Part shown: positions 44,650 to 51,931 of the stretch, piece by piece
How the letters are laid out: each line of letters opens with the position of its first letter
Position numbering within the stretch: position 1 is the first letter of the stretch
Assembly: GCA_023415835.1 (NCBI GenBank)
Contig: JAEZJK010000122.1
Span: 33,886-97,885, forward strand
Origin: Bacillota bacterium
GTDB lineage: Bacteria > Bacillota > UBA4882 > UBA8346
DNA: 64,000 bases
Direction: 5' to 3'
Notes under the pieces: generated by a model
What the model was told of the DNA's origin: nothing
What the model saw: the letters and a program-made list of their open reading frames with translations, nothing else
Database searches by the model: none
Made by a program: the position numbers and the translations under genes

Positions 44650-45008
44650 AATTAGATCTCGAAGAAATCTCAGCGATCTCTGTTAACTCTGTCGTTAATA
44701 CTTATCGGTAAGCGCTTGAAAAGAAACACTTAATGGGTTTTTTACCTTTAATGAAAGGTAATTCACGATCTAATCCCGAATGAATATAAATAGACGTGAA
44801 ATATAATATGACTATCAGTTTACTCGGGTAAAAAGTCTATAATCAGATCCCTTGCCTTTAAAGGGGTAACCACCATCCTTTGCAGTCAATTGTTTAAGGC
44901 TTACAACACCCAGCTAATACCCTTTAGTAAATAGGTTCGCCCTCAGATAACCATGTTAATATCATTAATCTAAATACCAATCCACTATATAGCGAAAGGA
45001 TTTAGACA
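44650..45008 (+). other. gene-free leader of the HD gene
   Basis: No ORF with a ribosome site is visible. A hairpin TTACCTTT with AAAGGTAA lies at 44752-44762 and the stretch 44840-44960 has paired segments, but I could not match it to a riboswitch consensus. Confidence 0.3.
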
Positions 45009-45671
45009 ATGCAATTAACCTTAGCAGAAATTAAAAACGACCCCCTCACTACCGCCCTGATTCAAACTGCGGATCAGCATTTAAAAGCGATGGGCTATAC
45101 TGAGCATGGGTTACGCCATGTTAATTTGGTGGCGAATATTTCCCAAAACATTCTGATCCGGCTCGGTTTCTCGGAACGCCAGAGCGAATTGGCGGCTATC
45201 GCCGGTTATCTCCACGACATCGGTAACATCGCCAACCGTAAGGATCACGGCCGAACTGGGGCAACCATGGCTCTCAACTATTTGTTAAGCAAGGAAATGG
45301 ATCCCTATGAAGCCGCCGCAATAGTCGGAGCCATTGGAAACCATGAGGAAGAGTGCGGCGAAGCGGTCAATAATATCGCCGCAGCGCTTATAATAGCCGA
45401 TAAATCCGATGTCCACCGCAGCCGGGCCCGGAATGTCGAGCCCGCCACCCAAAATATTCACGACCGGGTCAATTATGCGGCAGTGCATTCGTTCTTAAAC
45501 GTCGACCCCAAAAAGAAAAATGTCACTTTGGAGCTGAAGATCGACACCGGCATCTGCCCGGTGATGGAATATTTCGAGATTTTCCTGGCTCGAATGATGA
45601 TGTGCCGCCGCGCCGCTACTTTTCTAGATTGTAATTTTAAAATCGAAATCAATGGAAATATGATTTTATAA
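45009..45671 (+). CDS. HD-domain phosphohydrolase
   Basis: The protein of 220 residues carries an HD metal site: RHVNLVANIS, YLHDIGN and GAIGNHEEE, then ADKSDVHRSR, typical of HD proteins acting on phosphate esters or nucleotides. No second-messenger-specific HD-GYP motif is present. GAAAGGA precedes the ATG. The C-terminus (about 165-220) is beta-rich and not assigned. It stands alone, possibly cotranscribed with the structured region downstream. Confidence 0.85.
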   Translation: MQLTLAEIKNDPLTTALIQTADQHLKAMGYTEHGLRHVNLVANISQNILIRLGFSERQSELAAIAGYLHDIGNIANRKDHGRTGATMALNYLLSKEMDPYEAAAIVGAIGNHEEECGEAVNNIAAALIIADKSDVHRSRARNVEPATQNIHDRVNYAAVHSFLNVDPKKKNVTLELKIDTGICPVMEYFEIFLARMMMCRRAATFLDCNFKIEINGNMIL

Positions 45672-45755
45672 ACCGCTGTCCGGGAAAGTTTAACTGTAGG
45701 CTCACAGGAAAATTAACTTAATCTTAATCTGAAACGATCCTTATCTTAATTTATT

Positions 45756-45945
45756 TCTGTTATGATCTAATTGACGGTAGCGATACCGGTGGCAACACTA
45801 AACCGAAAGTCCCCCGAAGTCAAAGGGATTGCCCTTAATATGGCTAGGTTTATCAAAGAAATGTTTTTAATTTTATTTAATTGAATAAACAGTTTCTATG
45901 TTATAAACCGGGAAGTATTAAGTGGCCTGGTTTTTTATTTTATTT
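45756..45945 (+). ncRNA. candidate structured RNA with promoter and terminator
   Basis: An extended -10 box (TGT-TATGAT, 45758-45766) precedes a hairpin CGGTA-GCGA-TACCG (45775-45788) with a GNRA-like loop. Then GGCAA (45791-45795) and TCCC (45810-45813) both pair with the continuous strand GGGATTGCC (45825-45833). TAAACC (45799-45804) in the bulge can pair with GGTTTA (45847-45852), a pseudoknot. A terminator closes the unit at 45905-45937. The -35 box is poor. No known RNA family is recognised; it could also be the tail of the HD transcript. Confidence 0.4.
45905..45937 (+). terminator. intrinsic terminator
   Basis: AAACCGGG (45905-45912) pairs with CCTGGTTT (45926-45933) with one G-T pair, followed by TTTATTT. 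Confidence 0.7.
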
Positions 45946-45967
45946 ATTATTAAAAGCAATGCTAACG

Positions 45968-46993
45968 TTATAAGTTATTATCTTTATAAAACTGATCTAT
46001 TTTGGGACCCTTTTTAAAACCTTCAGCTTCAAGCAATTCGTAATAACTATTTACGAGTTTACCGCTTTCCCTTGCCCCGTTTTTCTGGATATAGTTTTCG
46101 TATGCTTTTTGAATATTCGGGTCCAATAAATCATCAGGATAATTAAAAAGCGGCGAATTGTCGAGACCCATCAGAAAAAACCTCAGATACCTGTCATGGG
46201 TCTCTTTAATATCTTGATAATACTCAAATTCGGGGTATTTTTCCATGAAATTCTCCCAAGCAATAATTCTATCTCCCAAATCTTCAAAGGAAATTAATAA
46301 ACAAGCATCATCTACCCATATTTCCGAATCATGCTCTTTGGTGATTGCCAGATAGTCTCGAAACGCTTCCGGCAAATACGGTCCAAAATTATTAAATAAA
46401 AAATCAGGCTGGGAGGCAATATAGATTGTCCCTTCAGACATTTCAAATTTCATGCCGTTAAAATACAGCAGCTCCGTCAACTCTTGTACTTGGGGATCTT
46501 TTTTAGTTTTGTTAGGGTTATTAAGGATCCCTAACAATTCATTAAAATCGATAACATCATTACTTTTACTTCTAACCTCATTACCTATTTTTTCTAAAAT
46601 TCCCTTACGGTAAACCGCATCTTCAAATTTGCTGATTACATTATGGAAAAAAACATTATAATAAGTAAATGCCCTTTCTTTATCGGCTTGAGAGTAATTA
46701 AGCAGATTCTTTTGAAACGTTTTTAACCCCTTCTGAATCGAATTTGCATCCGTCTTATCTAATGAATCCAAATATGCTTGATATTCGCCGAGGCGCATCG
46801 GTTTATCAGGAATCGACTCGTCAATTTTGGCATTTAAGTCACTAATAAAAGTGTTTGGATCGGTTTCTGTAGCTGTAGGTGCTATGGAAGGCCTTGCTTC
46901 TTGGATCGGCTCTATTTTTAAATAATGGTATCCTAAAAAGGCTACTACAGTTAGCACCAATATTGATGTTAAAATAATCAGAAGGTTTTTCAT
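45968..46993 (-). CDS. membrane-anchored hypothetical protein, 341 aa
   Basis: An N-terminal hydrophobic helix (LLIILTSILVLTVVAFLGYHYL) anchors a polar, mostly helical extracytoplasmic protein after a Pro/Thr-rich linker (SIAPTATETDPN). The body has many aromatic and acidic residues (EYQAYLDSLDKTDAN, ENFMEKYPEFEYYQDIKETHDRYLRFF split by family-unknown loops). I do not recognise the family. GGGAGGG precedes the ATG. No operon partner is apparent. Confidence 0.75.
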   Translation of the reverse strand: MKNLLIILTSILVLTVVAFLGYHYLKIEPIQEARPSIAPTATETDPNTFISDLNAKIDESIPDKPMRLGEYQAYLDSLDKTDANSIQKGLKTFQKNLLNYSQADKERAFTYYNVFFHNVISKFEDAVYRKGILEKIGNEVRSKSNDVIDFNELLGILNNPNKTKKDPQVQELTELLYFNGMKFEMSEGTIYIASQPDFLFNNFGPYLPEAFRDYLAITKEHDSEIWVDDACLLISFEDLGDRIIAWENFMEKYPEFEYYQDIKETHDRYLRFFLMGLDNSPLFNYPDDLLDPNIQKAYENYIQKNGARESGKLVNSYYELLEAEGFKKGPKIDQFYKDNNL

Positions 46994-47152
46994 AAGATAG
47001 GTCCCTCCCCAGGCGGCTTTAGCTTAATAATTCAATGAGATAACAAAATTTCCCTCTTTTGGAGAACCATAAGGCTCAGCTAATTTAAGAGTGAACTCAT
47101 AAATTTGAATAACGCAGCCTTCTCCAAATCGAAAAGCAGTGGCCTATAACTC

Positions 47153-47190
47153 GGAAGGCCTTTTCAGAATCTCTTCCGAAAAGGCCTTCC
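47153..47190. repeat. perfect 13-bp inverted repeat
   Basis: GGAAGGCCTTTTC (47153-47165) pairs with GAAAAGGCCTTCC (47178-47190) around 12 bases. On neither strand does a T-run follow directly, so it is not a standard terminator. The remainder of 46994-47273 holds no gene, though a GAGGAGG at 47202-47208 has no start codon after it. Confidence 0.5.
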
Positions 47191-47273
47191 AAAAAAATTT
47201 TGAGGAGGTAAGTCTATACTCTATCCAACGGAGAGATCTCGACTTAGTTCCCCAAACCTATTGGTAAATTTTA

Positions 47274-47489
47274 CTAATGTTTCTCCCCGTTCCCGTGCGG
47301 ATCAACTATATTGCCATCTTCATCTACGATCTCAATCCGATCCAGCGTCACCTTAAACTGCTCCTTGATTGAGTCCAGATAAACCCGGCGTAGCCGGTCC
47401 CGCTCAGCCAGCTCTTCGGTTGAAAGCGGTCCCTGTTGGGATTTGTGATAGAGTTCATTCAAGCGTTTAATTACTTTTAATTCCGGCAT
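47274..47489 (-). CDS. DUF896 protein (YnzC-like)
   Basis: The 71-residue protein has the DUF896 core KRLNELYHKSQQGPLSTEE followed by RDRLRRVYLD, two helices typical of YnzC/YaaR-type small cytosolic proteins. The role in Bacillus is not well defined (YneA cell-division inhibitor operon member). The start ATG overlaps the TAA of the glycosyltransferase gene, so they are cotranslated. Confidence 0.85.
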   Translation of the reverse strand: MPELKVIKRLNELYHKSQQGPLSTEELAERDRLRRVYLDSIKEQFKVTLDRIEIVDEDGNIVDPHGNGEKH

Positions 47490-48625
47490 TAGGCCCCCTT
47501 CTGGTAAACTTGCTTTAAATACGCAAGAATCTCCCGGGCCGCATTCGGCCGGGCTAGTTTACCAATGTTCTTCCGTAAATGATCCAGTCGGGACGGTTCG
47601 GCTAACAAACCTTCCAAAGCCGAACGGGCTTGCTTGGCGCTCCTCGCCCGCAAACCGGCGCCGTGTTTCAATAAAAACTCGCTATTGCTAAACTCTTGGC
47701 CAGGTATCGGATAAAGGACGATCAGCGGCAATTCCTTAGCCATAGCTTCGGTAGAAGTCAGCCCTCCCGACTTGGAGATCAAGACATCACTCGCTTCCAT
47801 CAACTCGTCCATATTCTTCACAAATCCATAAATCTTAAAACAATGGCGCGATGTTTTTGTGTAAGCCATTAACTCATCCCGAAGGCCAGCGTTTTTACCG
47901 CAGACCACTTGTAATTGTATAGGGCAATCAATCTTTTCAATCTCCGCTACCAGTTCTTTGATTGGTCCCACCCCAAAGCCGCCACTGGTAACCAAAATAG
48001 TAAACAAACCGGTATCCATGCCAAGCTGTTTCCGAATTTCAGCTTTATTAACGCGTTGTCCAAATTGGGGATCGATCGGCAATCCGAAAGTTTGCACTTT
48101 TTCGCGGGCAATACCCAGCTTAGTCAAGCGCGGAATCAAATCCTCGTTGGGAGCTATATAAAGGTCAACCCCCCGGTTCCTCCAAAAAGCATGCGGATAA
48201 TAATCAGTAATGCAAGTCGCCAAAAACGGGTTGAACTTTTGGCGTTTCTTTAAAGAACTGATGATTTCATTGGGGAGCCAATGAGTGCTGATGACTAAGT
48301 CCGGTTTTTCAGTTACGATAAAATCCTCAAAAGCCTTACAATGTATAGAATTGGTGATCCTCCTAAAATACCTGGCGATCCGTTCGACCACCCTAATATC
48401 GGTCAAATAATAACCTAGCCCGAATAACCATGGGCAGCGGTTTACCATAAACAAATAAAATGCCGGATATGACTTTTTAAAAAGAGGAGTAGTATAGTCC
48501 AAAACATTAAACAAACTGATTCCCGCATCGGGAAAAATTTCCCCAGTCACCTTATTGAGGGCTTCCGCCGCCCTACGATGGCCGGCTCCAGCATCAGTAT
48601 AAATGATAAATATTTTTGTCAGCAA
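47489..48625 (-). CDS. MGDG synthase-type diacylglycerol glycosyltransferase (GT28)
   Basis: Membrane-associated GT-B enzyme of about 378 residues. The N-terminal IYTDAGAGHRRAAEAL motif is that of MGDG synthase and UgtP, and the C-terminal part has SKSGGLTSTEAMAKELPLIV with the sugar-nucleotide site. It would transfer a hexose from UDP-sugar to diacylglycerol to make glycolipids. The TTG at 48625 lies 7 bases past AGAGG and is preferred over the ATG at 48631, which sits almost on it. A DUF896 gene follows directly. Confidence 0.9.
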   Translation of the reverse strand: MLTKIFIIYTDAGAGHRRAAEALNKVTGEIFPDAGISLFNVLDYTTPLFKKSYPAFYLFMVNRCPWLFGLGYYLTDIRVVERIARYFRRITNSIHCKAFEDFIVTEKPDLVISTHWLPNEIISSLKKRQKFNPFLATCITDYYPHAFWRNRGVDLYIAPNEDLIPRLTKLGIAREKVQTFGLPIDPQFGQRVNKAEIRKQLGMDTGLFTILVTSGGFGVGPIKELVAEIEKIDCPIQLQVVCGKNAGLRDELMAYTKTSRHCFKIYGFVKNMDELMEASDVLISKSGGLTSTEAMAKELPLIVLYPIPGQEFSNSEFLLKHGAGLRARSAKQARSALEGLLAEPSRLDHLRKNIGKLARPNAAREILAYLKQVYQKGA

Positions 48626-48697
48626 TCTCATTCCTCTCTTTTGTCAATCTGCTTAATATTATAATTTTTTTCATGATTTCAGTCAATTTCTACTTTC

Positions 48698-49186
48698 TTA
48701 GCAGGTATTTTCATTCGGCACATACAATTTTTCAATCTTTAATTCCCGGCCTTCCATTTTCAATACTATATAAGTAGGTTCCTCGGTGAGATAATTGCAA
48801 ACCGAACCCGGATTCATTAAACGAAGCCTTCTTTGGGTCCCATCGTAATAATGATGCGTATGTCCGAAAAATACCAAATCAGCCGCTGATACTCCGGCAT
48901 GGGCGACAAGTAACGCCAAGTCCCGATGCACATCACATAAATGGCCGTGAGTGAATAAACAATTCTTTTTCCCCAATCTCAGGGTTAATGAGGTAGTAAA
49001 AACCCCTTTAACGTCATTGTTCCCCTCTACCCCATCCAAATTAAAGCCAATCAACTTTTGGAGCCTAATAGCCTCCTCAATTCCGTCACCTAAATGAAAC
49101 ATTAAATCAAAGGGCTCCTCTTTACGGACAATTCGCTTTAACACTCCCAAATTCCCATGACTGTCGCTAACAATCACTACTTTCAT
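48698..49186 (-). CDS. MJ0936/YfcE-type metallophosphodiesterase
   Basis: The 162-residue phosphodiesterase has all metal-ligand blocks: SDSHGN, HLGDG, GNND (usually GNCD/GNHD), THGH and GHTHHY. The family hydrolyses phosphodiesters in vitro; the natural substrate is unknown. AGG lies 8 bases before the ATG. It is the gene upstream of the glycosyltransferase, 72 bases apart. Confidence 0.92.
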   Translation of the reverse strand: MKVVIVSDSHGNLGVLKRIVRKEEPFDLMFHLGDGIEEAIRLQKLIGFNLDGVEGNNDVKGVFTTSLTLRLGKKNCLFTHGHLCDVHRDLALLVAHAGVSAADLVFFGHTHHYYDGTQRRLRLMNPGSVCNYLTEEPTYIVLKMEGRELKIEKLYVPNENTC

Positions 49187-49404
49187 GTTTAAACCTATCC
49201 TAAATTTTAAGTCCTTGGAAGAAAATCCCTATTAGCTTCTGCGGGAATTCCTATTCAGCTTCGAACCCATGCCACTACTAGCTCCCGGCTATTAACTACC
49301 GGCCTTCTAATATGTTCTTTTTCCTTTAAATTACTAATATCTTTCTAAAGGTGAAACCCCTTCCAGCAGCGAAAATAGCGCTGAATTTAAGTGAGGTGGA
49401 ATAC

Positions 49405-50574
49405 TTGAAAACCCAAAATTGCCTTTCTTACCTGTTATTATTGATTTTTCTCAACGCTTTTGTTCCCCTTCCCCAAGCCTCTGCTGTAGAATTCACTATA
49501 AACAGCCAAATAATTGCAACCCCGGGCGATTTGAAGATCCTTCCCAAACCGGTGGAACCGGTTACCCATTCCGGGCAGGGTGAAATAGTCAAACTTGATT
49601 GGCTCAGGCCAAAAGAGATCAAAGGGATCTATGCCACCGGTTGGATGGCCGGCTCAGCCAAATGGTTCCCACGGTTGGTTCAATTCATCAATGAAACTGA
49701 AACCAATGCAATCGTGATCGATGTAAAAGATGACACCGGGACACTTAGTTACCGTTCCCAAATCGGAATGGTCAATCAGTTTCGAGCTTTTGAAAATAAA
49801 ATTAGTGATCCCAAAGCAATGATCCAGATACTTCGTGAAAACCACATTTTCCCTATTGCCCGAATTGTAGTTTTCAAAGACCCTTTTCTAGCAAAAAAGA
49901 ACCCCGAATGGGCCGTCAAAGACATCAACGGAGGCTTATGGCAGGACCGTAAAGGCTTAAATTGGGTTGACCCATATAACAAAGCATTATGGGACTATAT
50001 TGTCGAGATTGCCAAAGAGGCAATCGCCATTGGTTTTCAAGAGATCCAATTTGATTACGTCCGTTTCACCAGCGACGGTGATATCAAACGTTGCGTTTAC
50101 CCCTTTAATAACGGTGAATCAAGGGAAGATGTAATTCAAAACTTCCTAAACTATACCCGCGCCAAATTGCAGCCCTATCAAATACCGATTTCCGCAGATA
50201 TTTTCGGATTAACTACCAGCGTTCCTGATGATCAGGGAATTGGGCAGCAATTTGAGAAAATTATCAATAACGTCGACATTGTTTGCCCAATGGTATACCC
50301 ATCCCACTATGCTCCCGGTACTTTTGGTTTAAAAAACCCTAACCAGCAACCATACGAAACCGTACTACGAGGAGTTGGCGACGCTAAAAAAAGAATCGAC
50401 GAAGCTGGAAATACCTCTATTATCCTCAGGCCCTGGCTTCAGGATTTCAGCCTCGGTCACCGTTATGATCGGCATGAAATTCAAGCTCAAATTAAAGCTG
50501 TCCAGGACGCCGGCCTTAAAGAATGGATTTTTTGGAATCCCAGTTGCCGTTATGATAAAAATAAATACAATTAA
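49405..50574 (+). CDS. secreted putative glycoside hydrolase (DUF4015)
   Basis: After a signal peptide (CLSYLLLLIFLNAFVPLPQASA), the protein has the TIM-barrel DUF4015 domain: KGIYATGWMAGS, AIVIDVKDDTGTLSY, ARIVVFKDPFLAKKNPEWAV, FQEIQFDYVRFTSDG, ISADIFGLT, DIVCPMVYPSHY and IILRPWLQDF. It probably acts on cell-wall or extracellular polysaccharide. The start is TTG at 49405 with GAGGTGG 7 bases upstream; the GTG at 49351 would put 18 polar residues ahead of the signal peptide. Confidence 0.9.
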   Translation: MKTQNCLSYLLLLIFLNAFVPLPQASAVEFTINSQIIATPGDLKILPKPVEPVTHSGQGEIVKLDWLRPKEIKGIYATGWMAGSAKWFPRLVQFINETETNAIVIDVKDDTGTLSYRSQIGMVNQFRAFENKISDPKAMIQILRENHIFPIARIVVFKDPFLAKKNPEWAVKDINGGLWQDRKGLNWVDPYNKALWDYIVEIAKEAIAIGFQEIQFDYVRFTSDGDIKRCVYPFNNGESREDVIQNFLNYTRAKLQPYQIPISADIFGLTTSVPDDQGIGQQFEKIINNVDIVCPMVYPSHYAPGTFGLKNPNQQPYETVLRGVGDAKKRIDEAGNTSIILRPWLQDFSLGHRYDRHEIQAQIKAVQDAGLKEWIFWNPSCRYDKNKYN

Positions 50575-50592
50575 TGGTTATTATAAATTTAA

Positions 50593-50613
50593 GGGACAGG
50601 TTAATCCTGTCCC
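50593..50613. terminator. hairpin between convergent genes
   Basis: GGGACAGG (50593-50600) pairs with CCTGTCCC (50606-50613) around TTAAT. The T-tract is weak on both strands, but the position between two convergent genes fits a bidirectional terminator. Confidence 0.55.
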
Positions 50614-50641
50614 GATCAACTATATTAAACGAGCCAGTCGG

Positions 50642-51322
50642 CTATAAAAACTGCCTTGAACTTTCAAAAGCATGAACCACATGTTCCTTGGCCTTTAGTA
50701 AGTCCCGTTCCAGAATGGCTTGGTATAAAGCGCGATGGTTCTTCAAAACTTGATTGGGTCCAATCATTTTTAAAGTCTTTTCAATGGGATAAGCGAACAA
50801 CTGCATAATCAATTGGCTAATCCTAATGAAAGAAGAGTTATTAGAGATTTGTAATAACCTGAGGTGAAACTGGAGATCCAAATCCGCTAATAACTCAAGG
50901 TTGCCCCCGGGGATATTTTTTTCGAATTCATCCAACTCTTTGGCAAGCAATTCTAGATCATTAGCGGTCGCTTTTTTAATCGCCAGTTCGATAGCGTCTA
51001 CTTCCAACATTACCCGTAGCTCAAACAAATCATCTTTTGAGCCTTTCTCAATAATCAGGTTAAAAATCAACGGATTCAGCATTGACTGCGAACCTTCGGT
51101 TGCAATAAAGGTACCGCCGCGTTTTCGGGCGTTTAAAACCCCCAAACCACAAAGTGTTTTAAGCGCTTCCCGGAGCGAGGTGCGGCTAACACCAAGTTGA
51201 ATAGCTAATTCAGGTTCGGGAGGCAGACGGTCTCCCGGTTTCAACTCGCCTTTGATTAAAGATTGGGTAATCTTATCAATAATCTGCTGAACTACAGTTG
51301 TGGATTGAATCGGCTGAAACAA
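50642..51322 (-). CDS. FadR-subfamily GntR regulator
   Basis: N-terminal winged helix (VVQQIIDKITQSLIKGELKPGDRLP, VSRTSLREALKTL) and C-terminal all-helical FCD ligand domain (ELRVMLEVDAIELAI, DLQFHLRLLQIS). FCD regulators bind carboxylic acids and often control their catabolism. It follows the 176-residue secreted-protein gene by 14 bases in the same direction, so it is probably cotranscribed with it. Whether it regulates the surface locus is unknown. The start is TTG with GAGGTG upstream. Confidence 0.92.
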   Translation of the reverse strand: MFQPIQSTTVVQQIIDKITQSLIKGELKPGDRLPPEPELAIQLGVSRTSLREALKTLCGLGVLNARKRGGTFIATEGSQSMLNPLIFNLIIEKGSKDDLFELRVMLEVDAIELAIKKATANDLELLAKELDEFEKNIPGGNLELLADLDLQFHLRLLQISNNSSFIRISQLIMQLFAYPIEKTLKMIGPNQVLKNHRALYQAILERDLLKAKEHVVHAFESSRQFL

Positions 51323-51336
51323 AAAATCACCTCAAG

Positions 51337-51867
51337 TTATTTCCAGGGGAGATTAAGCCATCTAGCGTCAAATTCTATTCGAACTGAATAAAGACCCGCA
51401 GGCAGGCTTTGCCCGGATTCGGTATATAAACGGTATGTTAAACTTTCTTCGTACTGTGTTTCGGGTAGATCAACATAGGAATTGACTAATACCCATTCTT
51501 GGGAGAGTTGTTGAAAATTTTGGCCGTCTTTCGACCAACGCAGTTGGGAAATGGGAACCCGGTTATTAGGGTTAATTGAGTCTTTAAGATAAGCTTCCGC
51601 TGACCTAATCCCCAAGTACCAAGGTAACTTTAACAAAGGAAAGATATGTTGGGTAACGACGGTCACCTTTTGGTTACCGGAATAGTATTCTTCAGGTTTC
51701 TCGGAGTCGGCAATATTAAAGGAAATATTGGAGGGAGTAACATTAATCCTGAGAAACGGCCCCAAAGCGTAAACCGGCATCTCTAGCACCGCGCCAAAGT
51801 TAATCAGAAATAACCCAATAATAACAACCGTCAATTTTAGATTCTTAAAAAAACTTTTATTAAGCAT
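51337..51867 (-). CDS. secreted protein of the fimbria-like locus, 176 aa
   Basis: Signal peptide (LTVVIIGLFLINFGAVLEMPVYA) followed by a beta-rich domain. The C-terminal half has LRWSKDGQNFQQL and ends RIEFDARWLNLPWK. The W-S-x-D motif recurs in the small protein at 54916-55338, and the overall shape fits a minor or tip subunit. It is divergent from the usher-like gene with only 64 bases between them. AGGAAG precedes the ATG. I have no family name for it. Confidence 0.75.
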   Translation of the reverse strand: MLNKSFFKNLKLTVVIIGLFLINFGAVLEMPVYALGPFLRINVTPSNISFNIADSEKPEEYYSGNQKVTVVTQHIFPLLKLPWYLGIRSAEAYLKDSINPNNRVPISQLRWSKDGQNFQQLSQEWVLVNSYVDLPETQYEESLTYRLYTESGQSLPAGLYSVRIEFDARWLNLPWK

Positions 51868-51931
51868 AATTTACTTCCTGTTAAAAAAGATAATAAAGGA
51901 TTTTCGCGAATTATTAAGAAAATTTAAGGTT

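Noticed and set aside
45756..45900. Third c-di-GMP riboswitch
   Set aside because: GGCAA and a GAAAG are present but the GACGCAAAG segment and receptor hairpin are not, on either strand.
47153..47190. Intrinsic terminator
   Set aside because: The 13-bp hairpin is perfect but lacks a following T-run on either strand.
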